From NCBI GenBank assembly GCA_021799715.1, contig JAJYZY010000072.1, forward strand, positions 1-11,848: a DNA stretch of 11,848 bases, given 5' to 3'. Each line of letters starts with the position of its first letter. Position 1 is the first letter of the stretch. The notes under the pieces are model-generated. The model had not been told where the DNA came from. It ran no database searches and saw nothing but the letters and a program-made list of their open reading frames with translations. This DNA is from Planctomycetota bacterium (GTDB lineage: Bacteria; Planctomycetota; Phycisphaerae; WQYP01). The position numbers were made by a program, and so were the translations under genes. This document shows, in pieces, positions 1-7,338 of this stretch.

Positions 1-54
1 TCACGCCCGTTGGCGGAAAAGCTGCGACCGGCATGCCCGGACACACGGGAAAAC
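1..54 (-). other. Probable out-of-frame remainder of prepilin 1
   Basis: Beyond the TGA at 55-57 the minus strand stays open to the window edge in both shifted frames. The frame reached by removing the 14-bp repeat copy reads [18 protein letters not shown], whose CPG-like stretch resembles the CPS found in the second prepilin (residues 200-202). I infer that this is the displaced C-terminal coding region of the same gene. The evidence is one short peptide, so this is tentative. Confidence 0.4.
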
Positions 55-543
55 TCAAATCGTCATATATGATTGTCTATATATGATTTCGCCCTGCGGG
101 TATGTACCCTTCCAATTATCACCGGTTGACGTGTTGTAATAATTTGGGTTTGACGTGGAAAGCTTCGGGCGATCGGTAAGATATGGGATCATCACATTCT
201 GGACATACGGCGTCAGCCAGGGGGCGGAATCCGGCTTGCCGGTGGCGTATCCGCCGGTCAGGTATTGAAAGCCCGGATTCGGGGCGTAGTACAGATCCCA
301 CCAATTGTTAAGCATTAATGGCAGTACACCACGGTTTGAACTGCTGTATTCCAATGTGGCCTGTCCCAAAGAACGCAAATTTGCCTGGCACGCCACGTTA
401 TAGGCCGCAGCCTTGGCTTTGGCCAATGCCGGCAGTAGCAAGGCTATAAGCAGTGCAATAATGGAAATAACCACCAGCAGTTCAATAAGTGTAAACCCTT
501 GAACCGTGCCGAGGTAGCCTTCGGGCTTTGTGGAACGTTTCAT
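55..543 (-). CDS. Prepilin-like protein (type II pseudopilin N-terminus), apparently truncated by frameshift
   Basis: Predicted 162-residue protein with a class III prepilin leader. A basic leader (residues 1-16, MKRSTK...) ends in QG, cleavage is expected between G16 and F17, and E21 is the conserved +5 glutamate of FTLIE. A hydrophobic helix follows (about 18-40), ending in [10 protein letters not shown]. Such proteins are processed by a PilD-type peptidase and inserted in the inner membrane; those of planctomycetes are of mostly unknown function. The ATG at 543 is chosen because AGGAGA (551-556) lies 7 bases before it and it gives a normal leader; an ATG at 570 would add nine residues. The protein is short and lacks the CPS/CPG-like and late DG motifs usual in the family. 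The stop at 55-57 follows directly on a 13/14-bp tandem duplication (62-88), so this is probably a frameshifted gene or pseudogene. It diverges from the regulator at 768. Confidence 0.85.
   Translation of the reverse strand: MKRSTKPEGYLGTVQGFTLIELLVVISIIALLIALLLPALAKAKAAAYNVACQANLRSLGQATLEYSSSNRGVLPLMLNNWWDLYYAPNPGFQYLTGGYATGKPDSAPWLTPYVQNVMIPYLTDRPKLSTSNPNYYNTSTGDNWKGTYPQGEIIYRQSYMTI
62..88. repeat. 13/14-bp tandem duplication inside prepilin 1
   Basis: Two directly adjacent units on the plus strand, GTCATATATGATT (62-74) and GTCTATATATGATT (75-88), differ by a single inserted T. Neither 13 nor 14 is a multiple of three, so gain of one unit shifts the reading frame of the gene on the minus strand, which stops five bases further on. 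This looks like a slipped-strand duplication. Confidence 0.85.
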
Positions 544-550
544 GATCGAA

Positions 551-556
551 TCTCCT
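551..556 (-). promoter_or_regulatory. Ribosome binding site of prepilin 1
   Basis: AGGAGA on the minus strand, 7 bases before the ATG at 543. It decides the start in favour of the MKRSTK leader over the upstream ATG at 570. Confidence 0.8.
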
Positions 557-592
557 AAAAACACTTCCAAGAAACAACGGGTGTGGCCTCAA

Positions 593-622
593 AAGCTCTT
601 CTGACAAGATTATCAAGAGCTT
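593..622. promoter_or_regulatory. 8-bp perfect inverted repeat upstream of prepilin 1 (operator or leader hairpin)
   Basis: AAGCTCTT (593-600) and AAGAGCTT (615-622) are exact reverse complements separated by 14 bases. The element lies 37 bases before the ribosome binding site of prepilin 1 and 133 bases before the start of the divergent regulator. The arm spacing would suit a dimeric regulator, or a hairpin in the prepilin mRNA leader. No factor can be assigned. Confidence 0.4.
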
Positions 623-721
623 CTGCCAACCTTCTGGATTTAACTCTAATCCACGCGGCCCCCCCACGCTAGGTGTAATTGCGCAGAAAAATTAAGATAA
701 TGCGACACGCGCCGAACTTCG

Positions 722-727
722 TATAAT
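722..727 (+). promoter_or_regulatory. Candidate -10 box of the XylR/AraC-type regulator
   Basis: A perfect TATAAT lies 40 bases before the regulator ATG. No good -35 hexamer is seen at 16-18 bases upstream, so the promoter may be weak or activator-dependent. Confidence 0.4.
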
Positions 728-755
728 TGGAGGGTACAAAGGCGTCCGGAAGCTT

Positions 756-760
756 GGAGG
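756..760 (+). promoter_or_regulatory. Ribosome binding site of the regulator
   Basis: GGAGG with 7 bases to the ATG at 768; it fixes the start of the regulator. Confidence 0.85.
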
Positions 761-767
761 ACCTGTC

Positions 768-1961
768 ATGAATAGTGAACCCGTTGTTGGAATTCTCGTG
801 GATTATCTCTCCCATTATGGCCGCAACGTCATTCTCGGCGTCGGGCGGTATTTGCGAATGCATCATCGCTGGACGCTCGTGGGAGAACCGCGCCGCGTGG
901 TGGCGCCAATCGGAAATCTTAGAACCTGGCGAGGCGATGGTGTGATTGCGCATGTAGAGGATGACCAGAGACGAGACAAAGTACTGGCTATGAAAAAAAG
1001 AGGTATTGCAGTTGTGGATGTCGGAGGCGTAATTCCTGGCCTCCCGTTGCCTCAGGTCACACCGGATGATGAGGCGATTGGCAGGATGGCTGCGGATTAT
1101 TTTATAAACCGAGGCTTCCGCCGTCTGGCATTTTCCGGGCTGGCCGGGCACGCCGCAGCGGACAAACGCCTGAAAGGCTTCCGTGATCGCGCGGCGATGG
1201 CCGAAGCAAGAGTCTCGGTTTTTGAACCGCAACATCTGCACCGCTATTCCGGCGGGACGGAGGCCGATGTTGGCGAACTCGGTCATTGGGTACAATCTCT
1301 TCTCAAGCCGGTGGGGATTTTAGCCTGGCATGATGGACGCGCTCGACAAATTGCCGATGCCTGTTACCGCATCGGCGCGCGGATTCCCGAAGACGTCGCG
1401 ATTGTCGGCGTGGATGATGATGAAATAAATTGTGAATTGGCCGATCCGCCGTTGTCCAGCGTGGCTGTTCCCATTGAGCAGGTGGGATATCAGGCGGCGG
1501 TGATGTTGGCGGAGCTGATGGCAGGTAAAACAGGTGTCCACACGCGAATGGTCATACCGCCGATTGGGGTTGTCACCCGCCGCAGTTCCGACAGCCTGGC
1601 CATCGAAGACCCTGAACTTGTGGAGGTTCTGCGTGTCATTCGTGATCACGCGCGAAAGCCATTGAGCGTCAATGAATTGCTGCGTATTGTTCCCATGTCC
1701 CGGAGGAATATGGAGCGACGATTTCAGACTATCATCGGACATTCCCCGCATGCGGAAATTGAGCGCGTGCATCTGGAACAGGCCAAGCGGCTTCTCGCGG
1801 AGACTGACTGGCCGCTGCCGCGTGTTGCCGCCGAATCAGGCTACAATAGCCACGAACATTTCACCCATACGTTCCGGAACAAAATCGGTGTGGCACCGGG
1901 AGCCTATCGCCGCCGCTATCGAGATCAGCGCTCGCTTCCGTCATCCAAACATGAACGCTGA
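768..1961 (+). CDS. XylR-like transcriptional regulator: LacI-type sensor domain plus AraC-type DNA-binding domain
   Basis: A 397-residue cytoplasmic regulator. Residues about 5-275 form a periplasmic-binding-protein-like sensor of the LacI/XylR type: it opens with VGILVDYLSHYGRNVILG, has the GRMAADYFINRGFRRLAF core near 105-122, and has PEDVAIVGVDDDEINCELA (207-225) followed by the usual PPLSSVAVP. Residues about 285-385 are an AraC/HTH_18 domain with two helix-turn-helix units, near 300-320 (SVNELLRIVPMSRRNMERRF) and 350-370 (ending in GYNSHEHFTHTFR), then the typical GVAPGAYRRRY end. In E. coli XylR this architecture binds a sugar and activates catabolic genes; the ligand here cannot be read from sequence. 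It sits between two prepilin genes, divergent from one and convergent with the other, an arrangement I associate with planctomycetes. Targets are unknown; the flanking prepilins are candidates by position only. Confidence 0.92.
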   Translation: MNSEPVVGILVDYLSHYGRNVILGVGRYLRMHHRWTLVGEPRRVVAPIGNLRTWRGDGVIAHVEDDQRRDKVLAMKKRGIAVVDVGGVIPGLPLPQVTPDDEAIGRMAADYFINRGFRRLAFSGLAGHAAADKRLKGFRDRAAMAEARVSVFEPQHLHRYSGGTEADVGELGHWVQSLLKPVGILAWHDGRARQIADACYRIGARIPEDVAIVGVDDDEINCELADPPLSSVAVPIEQVGYQAAVMLAELMAGKTGVHTRMVIPPIGVVTRRSSDSLAIEDPELVEVLRVIRDHARKPLSVNELLRIVPMSRRNMERRFQTIIGHSPHAEIERVHLEQAKRLLAETDWPLPRVAAESGYNSHEHFTHTFRNKIGVAPGAYRRRYRDQRSLPSSKHER

Positions 1962-2037
1962 ATTTAACGCACACCGGCTCAACACGTTACAAAGTTCACG
2001 CAGGCAATCAGGTGTTTGGTGATATAGCCGCAACGCG

Positions 2038-2063
2038 ACCGCGGCCTGAATCTTTCCGGCGGT
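2038..2063 (+). terminator. Weak stem-loop after the regulator
   Basis: ACCGCGG (2038-2044) can pair with CCGGCGGT (2056-2063) with one bulged base and an 11-base loop. It starts 76 bases after the regulator stop and is followed only by GTGTTTAG, not a real T-run. A terminator role is possible but weakly supported. Confidence 0.25.
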
Positions 2064-2120
2064 GTGTTTAGCTCGTAAAAGAATTACCAGTAAGACAGTG
2101 CATCACATATTGCTTGAAAT

Positions 2121-2172
2121 TGTGCCCGAAACGTTGACTGGGGTGCTGTTCACAGCATCACCGCTGGGCACA
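2121..2172 (-). terminator. Nested stem-loops directly after prepilin 2
   Basis: The outer arms TGTGCCC (2121-2127) and GGGCACA (2166-2172) are exact complements. They enclose a tight hairpin, TGCTGT (2144-2149) with ACAGCA (2152-2157). The outer arm touches the TGA of prepilin 2 (2173-2175). The structure lies between two convergent genes and is symmetric, so it could act in both directions. There is no T-run on either side, so intrinsic termination is uncertain. Confidence 0.35.
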
Positions 2173-3414
2173 TCAATCTCCGCCTGGCTGATTCGGCCAG
2201 TAGAAGTACCAGCCGGCCCAGTTATAGTTCCACACATTCAAGTAGCTGTTGGCTCCGGTGTACCCGGAGAACAGCGATGGGCGGCTATTCAGCGGCGGCA
2301 TGTGGGCCATTGCCCAGTTGTATCCCGTTAAAGTATTCGAATTCTGGCCGGTTGAATAATCATAAAAGGTCGGATAGCTGATGCCGTTAACGTGCCCGTC
2401 AGCATATAAAATATTCTGAAATGACGGCACATCCGGATTGGTATAACTGGGATGATTAATCAGATACATATTGCCCTGCCCGCTCATCGGTACGCCATCC
2501 TGCTCCTGATTGTTGCCACCCCACGCCACTGCATCGGCGGCAAGTATGGATTGTGGAGAGTCCTCATCAGTGGTGGCTGGTTCATTGATGCGATTGCCCC
2601 AGACAGGCGTTAACGCTCCATTGTAACCGCTGGTCTCCACCATTCCCTGGCCGGCGAACAAAGATCCCTTCGGCAAACCATTGGTCAACTGCGTAAAACT
2701 GTTGCGGGTACGATCAACCGTGCCGCCAACATACATATATGTATCGGTAATCCAATAACCCCAGTCGCCCGGTTGGTCGCCTGCGTAAAGGGTATCCTGG
2801 TAACTGGAACTTGGGCAAATCATCCACGGTGCCAGTCGCACATAGGTATTGGTTTTGGGCGCTCCACCCAAGCCGTTATTCAGGCCCCAGGTGGTTGGGT
2901 CGTAGCCGGTATAACCCCAATTGCTGGTGTTGAGTCCGGAAATATATGGAATCTCCAGGCCGCTTAAAGCGCTGGAAACGGGACTGCCGAAGCTGGACAT
3001 CAATGTAACCGAACCGGTTCCTCCATATTGCAAAAAAGTGGAGTACGGTGTGCCGAAGCGCCGCCAGTCAGCACCATACTGACTGGTATTTTCATCCGTG
3101 GGATCGTTATTAAGAATCAACGGAAAAATGCAGCCATTCACCGGATCTTGGGATATGCCATATTTAGGAAATGAACTCTGAGCATTGCCATTGCCAAATC
3201 CCCACGCCGCCGGGAAAAAGCCCTTGTGATCTTTGGCAAACAGCAGTGATGCCTGCCCCCACGTTAACAAATTCGCCGCGCATGAGGTGCGATTGGCTAT
3301 TTCACGCGCTTTGCGCATGGCGGGCAGGATAATGGCGATCAGCAACAGAATAATGGTTACAGTGACCAGGATTTCAATAAGTGAAAATCCATGATTTTTA
3401 CGCAGGCTGAACAT
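2173..3414 (-). CDS. Prepilin-like protein with type II pseudopilin N-terminus and H-Xn-DG-like motif
   Basis: A 413-residue protein. The short basic leader MFSLRKNHG is cleaved before F10, with E14 as the +5 glutamate (FSLIE), then a hydrophobic helix (about 11-32) ending in ILPAMRKARE and SCAANLLTWGQA, as in planctomycete pseudopilins. The exported part is rich in Gly, Asn, Tyr and Trp, has a CPS (200-202), and near the end H321 is followed 17 residues later by DG in LYADGHVNG (336-344). This is the family's late H-Xn-DG motif with a longer spacer than the commonly named H-X9-DG. It is expected to be membrane-anchored and face the periplasm; substrate or partner is unknown. The ATG at 3414 is chosen for AGGAGA at 3421-3426, six bases away; the longer frame from 3543 would put 43 non-leader-like residues first. 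It converges on the regulator and diverges from the large membrane protein. Confidence 0.88.
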   Translation of the reverse strand: MFSLRKNHGFSLIEILVTVTIILLLIAIILPAMRKAREIANRTSCAANLLTWGQASLLFAKDHKGFFPAAWGFGNGNAQSSFPKYGISQDPVNGCIFPLILNNDPTDENTSQYGADWRRFGTPYSTFLQYGGTGSVTLMSSFGSPVSSALSGLEIPYISGLNTSNWGYTGYDPTTWGLNNGLGGAPKTNTYVRLAPWMICPSSSYQDTLYAGDQPGDWGYWITDTYMYVGGTVDRTRNSFTQLTNGLPKGSLFAGQGMVETSGYNGALTPVWGNRINEPATTDEDSPQSILAADAVAWGGNNQEQDGVPMSGQGNMYLINHPSYTNPDVPSFQNILYADGHVNGISYPTFYDYSTGQNSNTLTGYNWAMAHMPPLNSRPSLFSGYTGANSYLNVWNYNWAGWYFYWPNQPGGD

Positions 3415-3420
3415 ATGTTG

Positions 3421-3426
3421 TCTCCT
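3421..3426 (-). promoter_or_regulatory. Ribosome binding site of prepilin 2
   Basis: AGGAGA on the minus strand, six bases before the ATG at 3414. It selects this start over the upstream in-frame ATG at 3543. Confidence 0.8.
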
Positions 3427-3578
3427 GGCTCGGCACGGGTGAGCAGGCAGCCTTATGCCGGTCACTTTACAGCGGGCGCGCCGATGCGGTTTCCCACGAT
3501 ATCCTTCGGATGGCGTCCGATTGGGCGTATACGGATAACTCAAAAATGGACGTTGGCCGGGCGTCTGATAAATTTTTC

Positions 3579-3608
3579 ATAACAAATATGTGTTTCATGC
3601 GTTATAAT
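3579..3608 (+). promoter_or_regulatory. Candidate promoter of the large membrane protein gene
   Basis: ATAACA (3579-3584, four of six matches to TTGACA), an 18-base spacer, then a perfect TATAAT (3603-3608), in an AT-rich stretch (about 3565-3610) of an otherwise GC-richer region. Transcription would begin near 3615, after the ATG at 3613, which supports the ATG at 3682 as the start. The same AT-rich stretch may serve the divergent prepilin 2, but no clear minus-strand hexamers were found. Confidence 0.45.
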
Positions 3609-3681
3609 ACCGATGGAAATAACCGGGTTCGCCGGTGCTTGGACCGTAATCCAATTGCGTATCCCGTTTGGGGTGTCAGCT

Positions 3682-6600
3682 ATGACCGCCATTAATCCCG
3701 CCAGTCCGCTGCCGGAGGATTTCCAGCACATCCTTCAAAAATTGGAGGAGGCGGGCAACCGTTTTCGTGCTGCGATGTTTATCGGTGCGTTGGCCCGGTT
3801 CGCGGCATGGGTGGTGCCCGTCGCCACCGCCGCTCTTTTGTTGGCCGGTTTCTTTGGATCGCAGATCGCGGCGGAACTGGTGTGGTTGCTGCTGGCGACC
3901 ATACCGGTTGCGGTGATTTTGGGCTACTGGTGGTTCCTGCACGATATGATCTGGAAGCGACCGGCGTATGGCCAGATCGCCCGCTGGGTGGAAGAGCAGG
4001 CCTCTGCGCAACAGTTGCCGCTGGATAATCATTTTATCAACGCGATACTACTGGCTGATGAGTTTGAAAAACTCCCGCCCGCCGCCGCCGGCCGAGCCGA
4101 TACGCGCAGAGTACTGATTCCGCAGGTGCTCAAGGAAATCAGCGGTAACATTGAAACACGGAATCTTTCCGAAATAGCACCCTGGCAACAGCAACGGACC
4201 GTCTGCATGCGCGCCGGCGCGATCATTCTGATTTGTGGTTTCATCGCGCTTGTTTTTCATGGGCAGATGTCCCACGGTTTAGCGGTACTCTCCGCGCCGG
4301 GCAAATTTGTTCCGACGCAGGGTATTGCACAAATCATTGCCGTGCAGCCGGGCAATGAGACCGTTCTTGCCGGCGAGCCTGTCGATTTCATGGCGCGTAT
4401 CAATACTCCGCGGCATGAACTTGTCCCCACGGCTTTATTTCTCCATTTTCACAGTGGCGTCCGGAAAAAAGTATCCATGGTTGCCTTTGGTCGCAATAAC
4501 AGCACGTTCCGCTTTCATCTCGACAGCGTGGCCGAAGATTTAACCTATATGGTTCAAGCCGGCGGCACGCAAAGCCTGAAATATCACCTGACGGTTCTCC
4601 CGAAAATCGCCCTGCAACAATATCAGATTCGTATTACCGCTCCGGCGTACACGCAACTGCCGCCGCGCACGGTCACGCTTTCCGGAAAAGCGTTTAATCC
4701 GGCGGTGGCTTCAGTCACGGTTCCCTTTGGCAGTAAAATCTCGTTGACCGCCAGGCTGGATCACACGGTGATGGGCGCTTCGGCACTGGTTGAAATACGC
4801 GGCGGGAAAACACTGTCCGCAAGTTCCAGCAACCAGAAAACGTTTTCAATCTCATGGATTGCCGACCACACCGTGCATTATAACTGGCTGATCAACGATT
4901 CGCACGGCAATGCGTTGCAGCGTTTTCCCGCATCTTCCGAATCGGCCCCGGATCGATTACTGATCCGAGTCACCCCCGACGCCCCTCCGATGGTTCATGT
5001 TTTGGTGCCTCATAAGAATATCTTTGCCTTGCCCGGAGCTGCAATTGCACTGGAGGCCCAAGCCACCGACGACTATGGCCTGACCGCCATGACCCTGCAA
5101 ACTGCCGTTGGAAACAACGCTTTTACCACAATTCGCCAATGGCAGATTCCAAATGCGGAAAATGGCAAACCCGCGACAGTGTCAAAGATCCGCGATATGC
5201 TGGCGCTTCCCAAGCATCAATATCATCTGGGCCAAACGCTTCATTATCGCTTTACCGCTACTGATAATAGGCAAATCTCCATCGGTGCAACCCAGTACGG
5301 TCCGCAGACCGCCTTTGGACGCGTCTATTCCATAAAGTTACAAAGTTCCGCAACCTCCGCCATCAGCCGAAGCCGGTGGTCCCGCTTGGAACAACGCCTG
5401 GAAAAAATGCTTGCCCGGCAACAGGGGTTAATTGTTCTTGCCAATGGCATTTACACGTTGCCGCCCCTGACAATGGTACATAAAACCGCGTCCACCGTGG
5501 CCGGTGGACAACGTGATTTGCGGCAATATATGGAAAGCACCTATAAACACTTCCCGTTTATCCACTCCATGGACACCATTCAACAGGCCCTGCATGTTCT
5601 AGCGAAGGGCGATGCGGCAGTAGCTGTGGCGCGCGCGGATGACCTCGGTCTGATTTCCGATGCTGGTGCGGTGAAACTGGAATTTCACAAACTCCACACC
5701 CATCAGCTCAATGTGCTCAACGCTCTGAAAGCGCTTTTGGCCATGGCCGGTGCGAAAGCCGGCGGCATTGATTCCGTTGTATCGCACCAGGGTACTAATT
5801 TTCCAGACCAGGGAAGGGAACAGTGGCGGCAATTGTCGCTGGCGTTGAAGAAATTGGAGAAGCAACAACGCGGCGTGATGAATACATCCATGAAACTGGC
5901 GCAAAAGCCCATCAATCAGTTTGACGCGAAAGACAAAAAGGAGTTGCTCAAAGCTCAGGCTGTCGAAGACAAATGGTCGAAATTCCTCAATCAGAAACTT
6001 GTCAACATCAGCAACCTCACCGAACAGGATCAGGCCAATGCTTCCCTTAAGGATGATCTTGCGCAGATGAATGTGGACTTGGCCATGGCCAAAGGAGCGC
6101 TGGCGGCCAAAGCGATTAAAATCGCCACGCCATTGGAGCAGGAAGGCTTGGAAGACGCCAAAAAACTCTCGTCGAATATTGAAAAGTGGCTGTTGCAAAA
6201 GCCCGATACCTACAAGTGGGAAATGGAGGAGCCGGTCACCCAAAATGATGTTCCCGTGCCGCCGTTGCCCGCGCAGCTTTCCGATATGATCGGCAAGCTT
6301 CTGCAGCACGAAGAAGACCTCACCAGCGATATGGAAAGCCTCGGCAGCAAATGGAACGATTCCATGAATAAAGGCCTGGGCTGGGGGGCCATGGACGGCC
6401 CGATCAGTGACATGAGCGCGCAGGGCGTTACCGGCAATACCATGCCCAAAAATGATGAAATTCAGGGTCGCAGCGGCTCCGGTCGCGAAGGCCGCGCCAG
6501 CGGTGAAATGGTCGGTGCCACTGCCACGGACAAAGGTGGCCGCCGCACACCCACCCGGCTCACCGGTGATCAGTTCAGTTCGGGTCAGATTAAGGACAGT

Positions 6601-7068
6601 TCCAAACAGCCGCCCGGCGGTGCCACCGGCGGCGGCAAGGCCTCCGGTTATGGCGGTTCAGGACTGGAAGGTCCGGCTCCATTGGGCATGCAAAAGGATA
6701 TTAAACGCATGGCCGGAATTCAGGCCCAGTTGCTGAATCAAACCGATCGCCTGCGCATTGAACTGCGTGCCGCCGGATTTAATAATTTCAAGCTCATTGA
6801 ATCAGCGGTTCTGATGCAGGATGCGCAAAAAGCCATGAACCAGTATCGTTATCACACCGCGTTGCTCTATGAGAAGCTGGCCAATCAGAGCTTAAACACC
6901 GCACACGTTCTCAACCAGGCCCAATCGCGACTGACACTGGACAATTCCACCGTTGGCCACAAGACAGTGCACAAACTCTCTGATTCCATGCTTGGAGCCA
7001 TGCCCAAAGGTTATGCCGATCCGGTGAAAGCCTATTTTGAAAAATTATCGCAACCGTCGTCGCAGTAG
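3682..7068 (+). CDS. Large DUF4175-like membrane protein of unknown function
   Basis: 1128 residues from the ATG at 3682; a frame from 3613 would add 23. A helical N-terminus (8-30) leads to two close membrane segments (about 38-57 and 66-85), a cytoplasmic stretch with ARWVEEQAS and NHFINAILLADE, and a third segment (about 177-193). Beta-rich, Ig-like extracytoplasmic regions follow: VLAGEPVDFMARI (228-240), ITAPAYTQLPPRTVTLSG (318-335), and ATDDYGLTAM (461-470), a motif typical of the DUF4175 group. Residues about 560-900 are mostly helical and probably coiled coil. Residues about 925-1000 are Gly/Ser/Arg-rich low complexity, and a final helical part ends with MPKGYADPVKAYFEKLS. DUF4175 proteins are often found near MoxR/VWA genes, but none is seen here. 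Biochemical function is unknown. The upstream sequence GGGG (3670-3673) is only a weak Shine-Dalgarno, so the start is moderately sure. Confidence 0.8.
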   Translation: MTAINPASPLPEDFQHILQKLEEAGNRFRAAMFIGALARFAAWVVPVATAALLLAGFFGSQIAAELVWLLLATIPVAVILGYWWFLHDMIWKRPAYGQIARWVEEQASAQQLPLDNHFINAILLADEFEKLPPAAAGRADTRRVLIPQVLKEISGNIETRNLSEIAPWQQQRTVCMRAGAIILICGFIALVFHGQMSHGLAVLSAPGKFVPTQGIAQIIAVQPGNETVLAGEPVDFMARINTPRHELVPTALFLHFHSGVRKKVSMVAFGRNNSTFRFHLDSVAEDLTYMVQAGGTQSLKYHLTVLPKIALQQYQIRITAPAYTQLPPRTVTLSGKAFNPAVASVTVPFGSKISLTARLDHTVMGASALVEIRGGKTLSASSSNQKTFSISWIADHTVHYNWLINDSHGNALQRFPASSESAPDRLLIRVTPDAPPMVHVLVPHKNIFALPGAAIALEAQATDDYGLTAMTLQTAVGNNAFTTIRQWQIPNAENGKPATVSKIRDMLALPKHQYHLGQTLHYRFTATDNRQISIGATQYGPQTAFGRVYSIKLQSSATSAISRSRWSRLEQRLEKMLARQQGLIVLANGIYTLPPLTMVHKTASTVAGGQRDLRQYMESTYKHFPFIHSMDTIQQALHVLAKGDAAVAVARADDLGLISDAGAVKLEFHKLHTHQLNVLNALKALLAMAGAKAGGIDSVVSHQGTNFPDQGREQWRQLSLALKKLEKQQRGVMNTSMKLAQKPINQFDAKDKKELLKAQAVEDKWSKFLNQKLVNISNLTEQDQANASLKDDLAQMNVDLAMAKGALAAKAIKIATPLEQEGLEDAKKLSSNIEKWLLQKPDTYKWEMEEPVTQNDVPVPPLPAQLSDMIGKLLQHEEDLTSDMESLGSKWNDSMNKGLGWGAMDGPISDMSAQGVTGNTMPKNDEIQGRSGSGREGRASGEMVGATATDKGGRRTPTRLTGDQFSSGQIKDSSKQPPGGATGGGKASGYGGSGLEGPAPLGMQKDIKRMAGIQAQLLNQTDRLRIELRAAGFNNFKLIESAVLMQDAQKAMNQYRYHTALLYEKLANQSLNTAHVLNQAQSRLTLDNSTVGHKTVHKLSDSMLGAMPKGYADPVKAYFEKLSQPSSQ

Positions 7069-7256
7069 CCTGAATGTCCGGTTGCACGCCCAAAATCTTG
7101 GAAAGTCATGTAGCGGTTATTTCGAGAGCTTTTTATTATCTAAGCCGGTACGGGGTATTCGTGTTCCGCTTGGCGACCCCAGTCAACTGACCGCGGGCTT
7201 CCACCGCTCAGGGGCATAACACCGACGGAATATTTGTTGTCCGAGCCATATATTGG

Positions 7257-7277
7257 TACCGGAATCGCCTTCCGGTA
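7257..7277 (+). other. Perfect 8-bp hairpin
   Basis: TACCGGAA (7257-7264), a five-base loop TCGCC, and TTCCGGTA (7270-7277). The stem is perfect and GC-containing, but no T-run follows, so it may be a leader or attenuator-like structure rather than a terminator. Confidence 0.5.
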
Positions 7278-7296
7278 ATGGGCGTTAACGCTCATT
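7277..7296. other. 20-bp near-perfect palindrome adjoining the hairpin
   Basis: AATGGGCGTT and AACGCTCATT are complementary apart from one G-T pair, which is allowed as G-U in RNA. It begins on the last base of the preceding hairpin, so the two form a tandem structure of 40 bases. It could be a protein-binding palindrome or an RNA stem. Confidence 0.45.
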
Positions 7297-7338
7297 GGTT
7301 ACACAATACTTTCCCGCGCCGTTTGCACACCGGGGTGC

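Noticed and set aside
669..1295. A 208-codon open frame on the minus strand across the regulator gene
   Set aside because: It lies antisense to a clear XylR/AraC-type gene, and its translation has no recognisable domain; it is a shadow of the GC-rich coding frame.
2062..2331. An 89-codon plus-strand frame overlapping the end of prepilin 2
   Set aside because: No ribosome binding site, mostly antisense to prepilin 2, and no protein-like pattern.
3415..3543. Longer N-terminus for prepilin 2
   Set aside because: It would place 43 polar and basic residues before the leader, whereas the ATG at 3414 has AGGAGA six bases away and a normal nine-residue leader.
3613..3681. Upstream ATG giving a 1151-residue version of the large membrane protein
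   Set aside because: A perfect TATAAT ends five bases before it, so transcription would begin at or after this ATG, and no ribosome binding site precedes it. The ATG at 3682 is preferred.
5599..6309. A 236-codon open frame on the minus strand within the large membrane protein gene
   Set aside because: The plus-strand frame has consistent protein features throughout; the antisense translation is rich in Leu, Arg, Gln and His with no start signal, as expected of a shadow.
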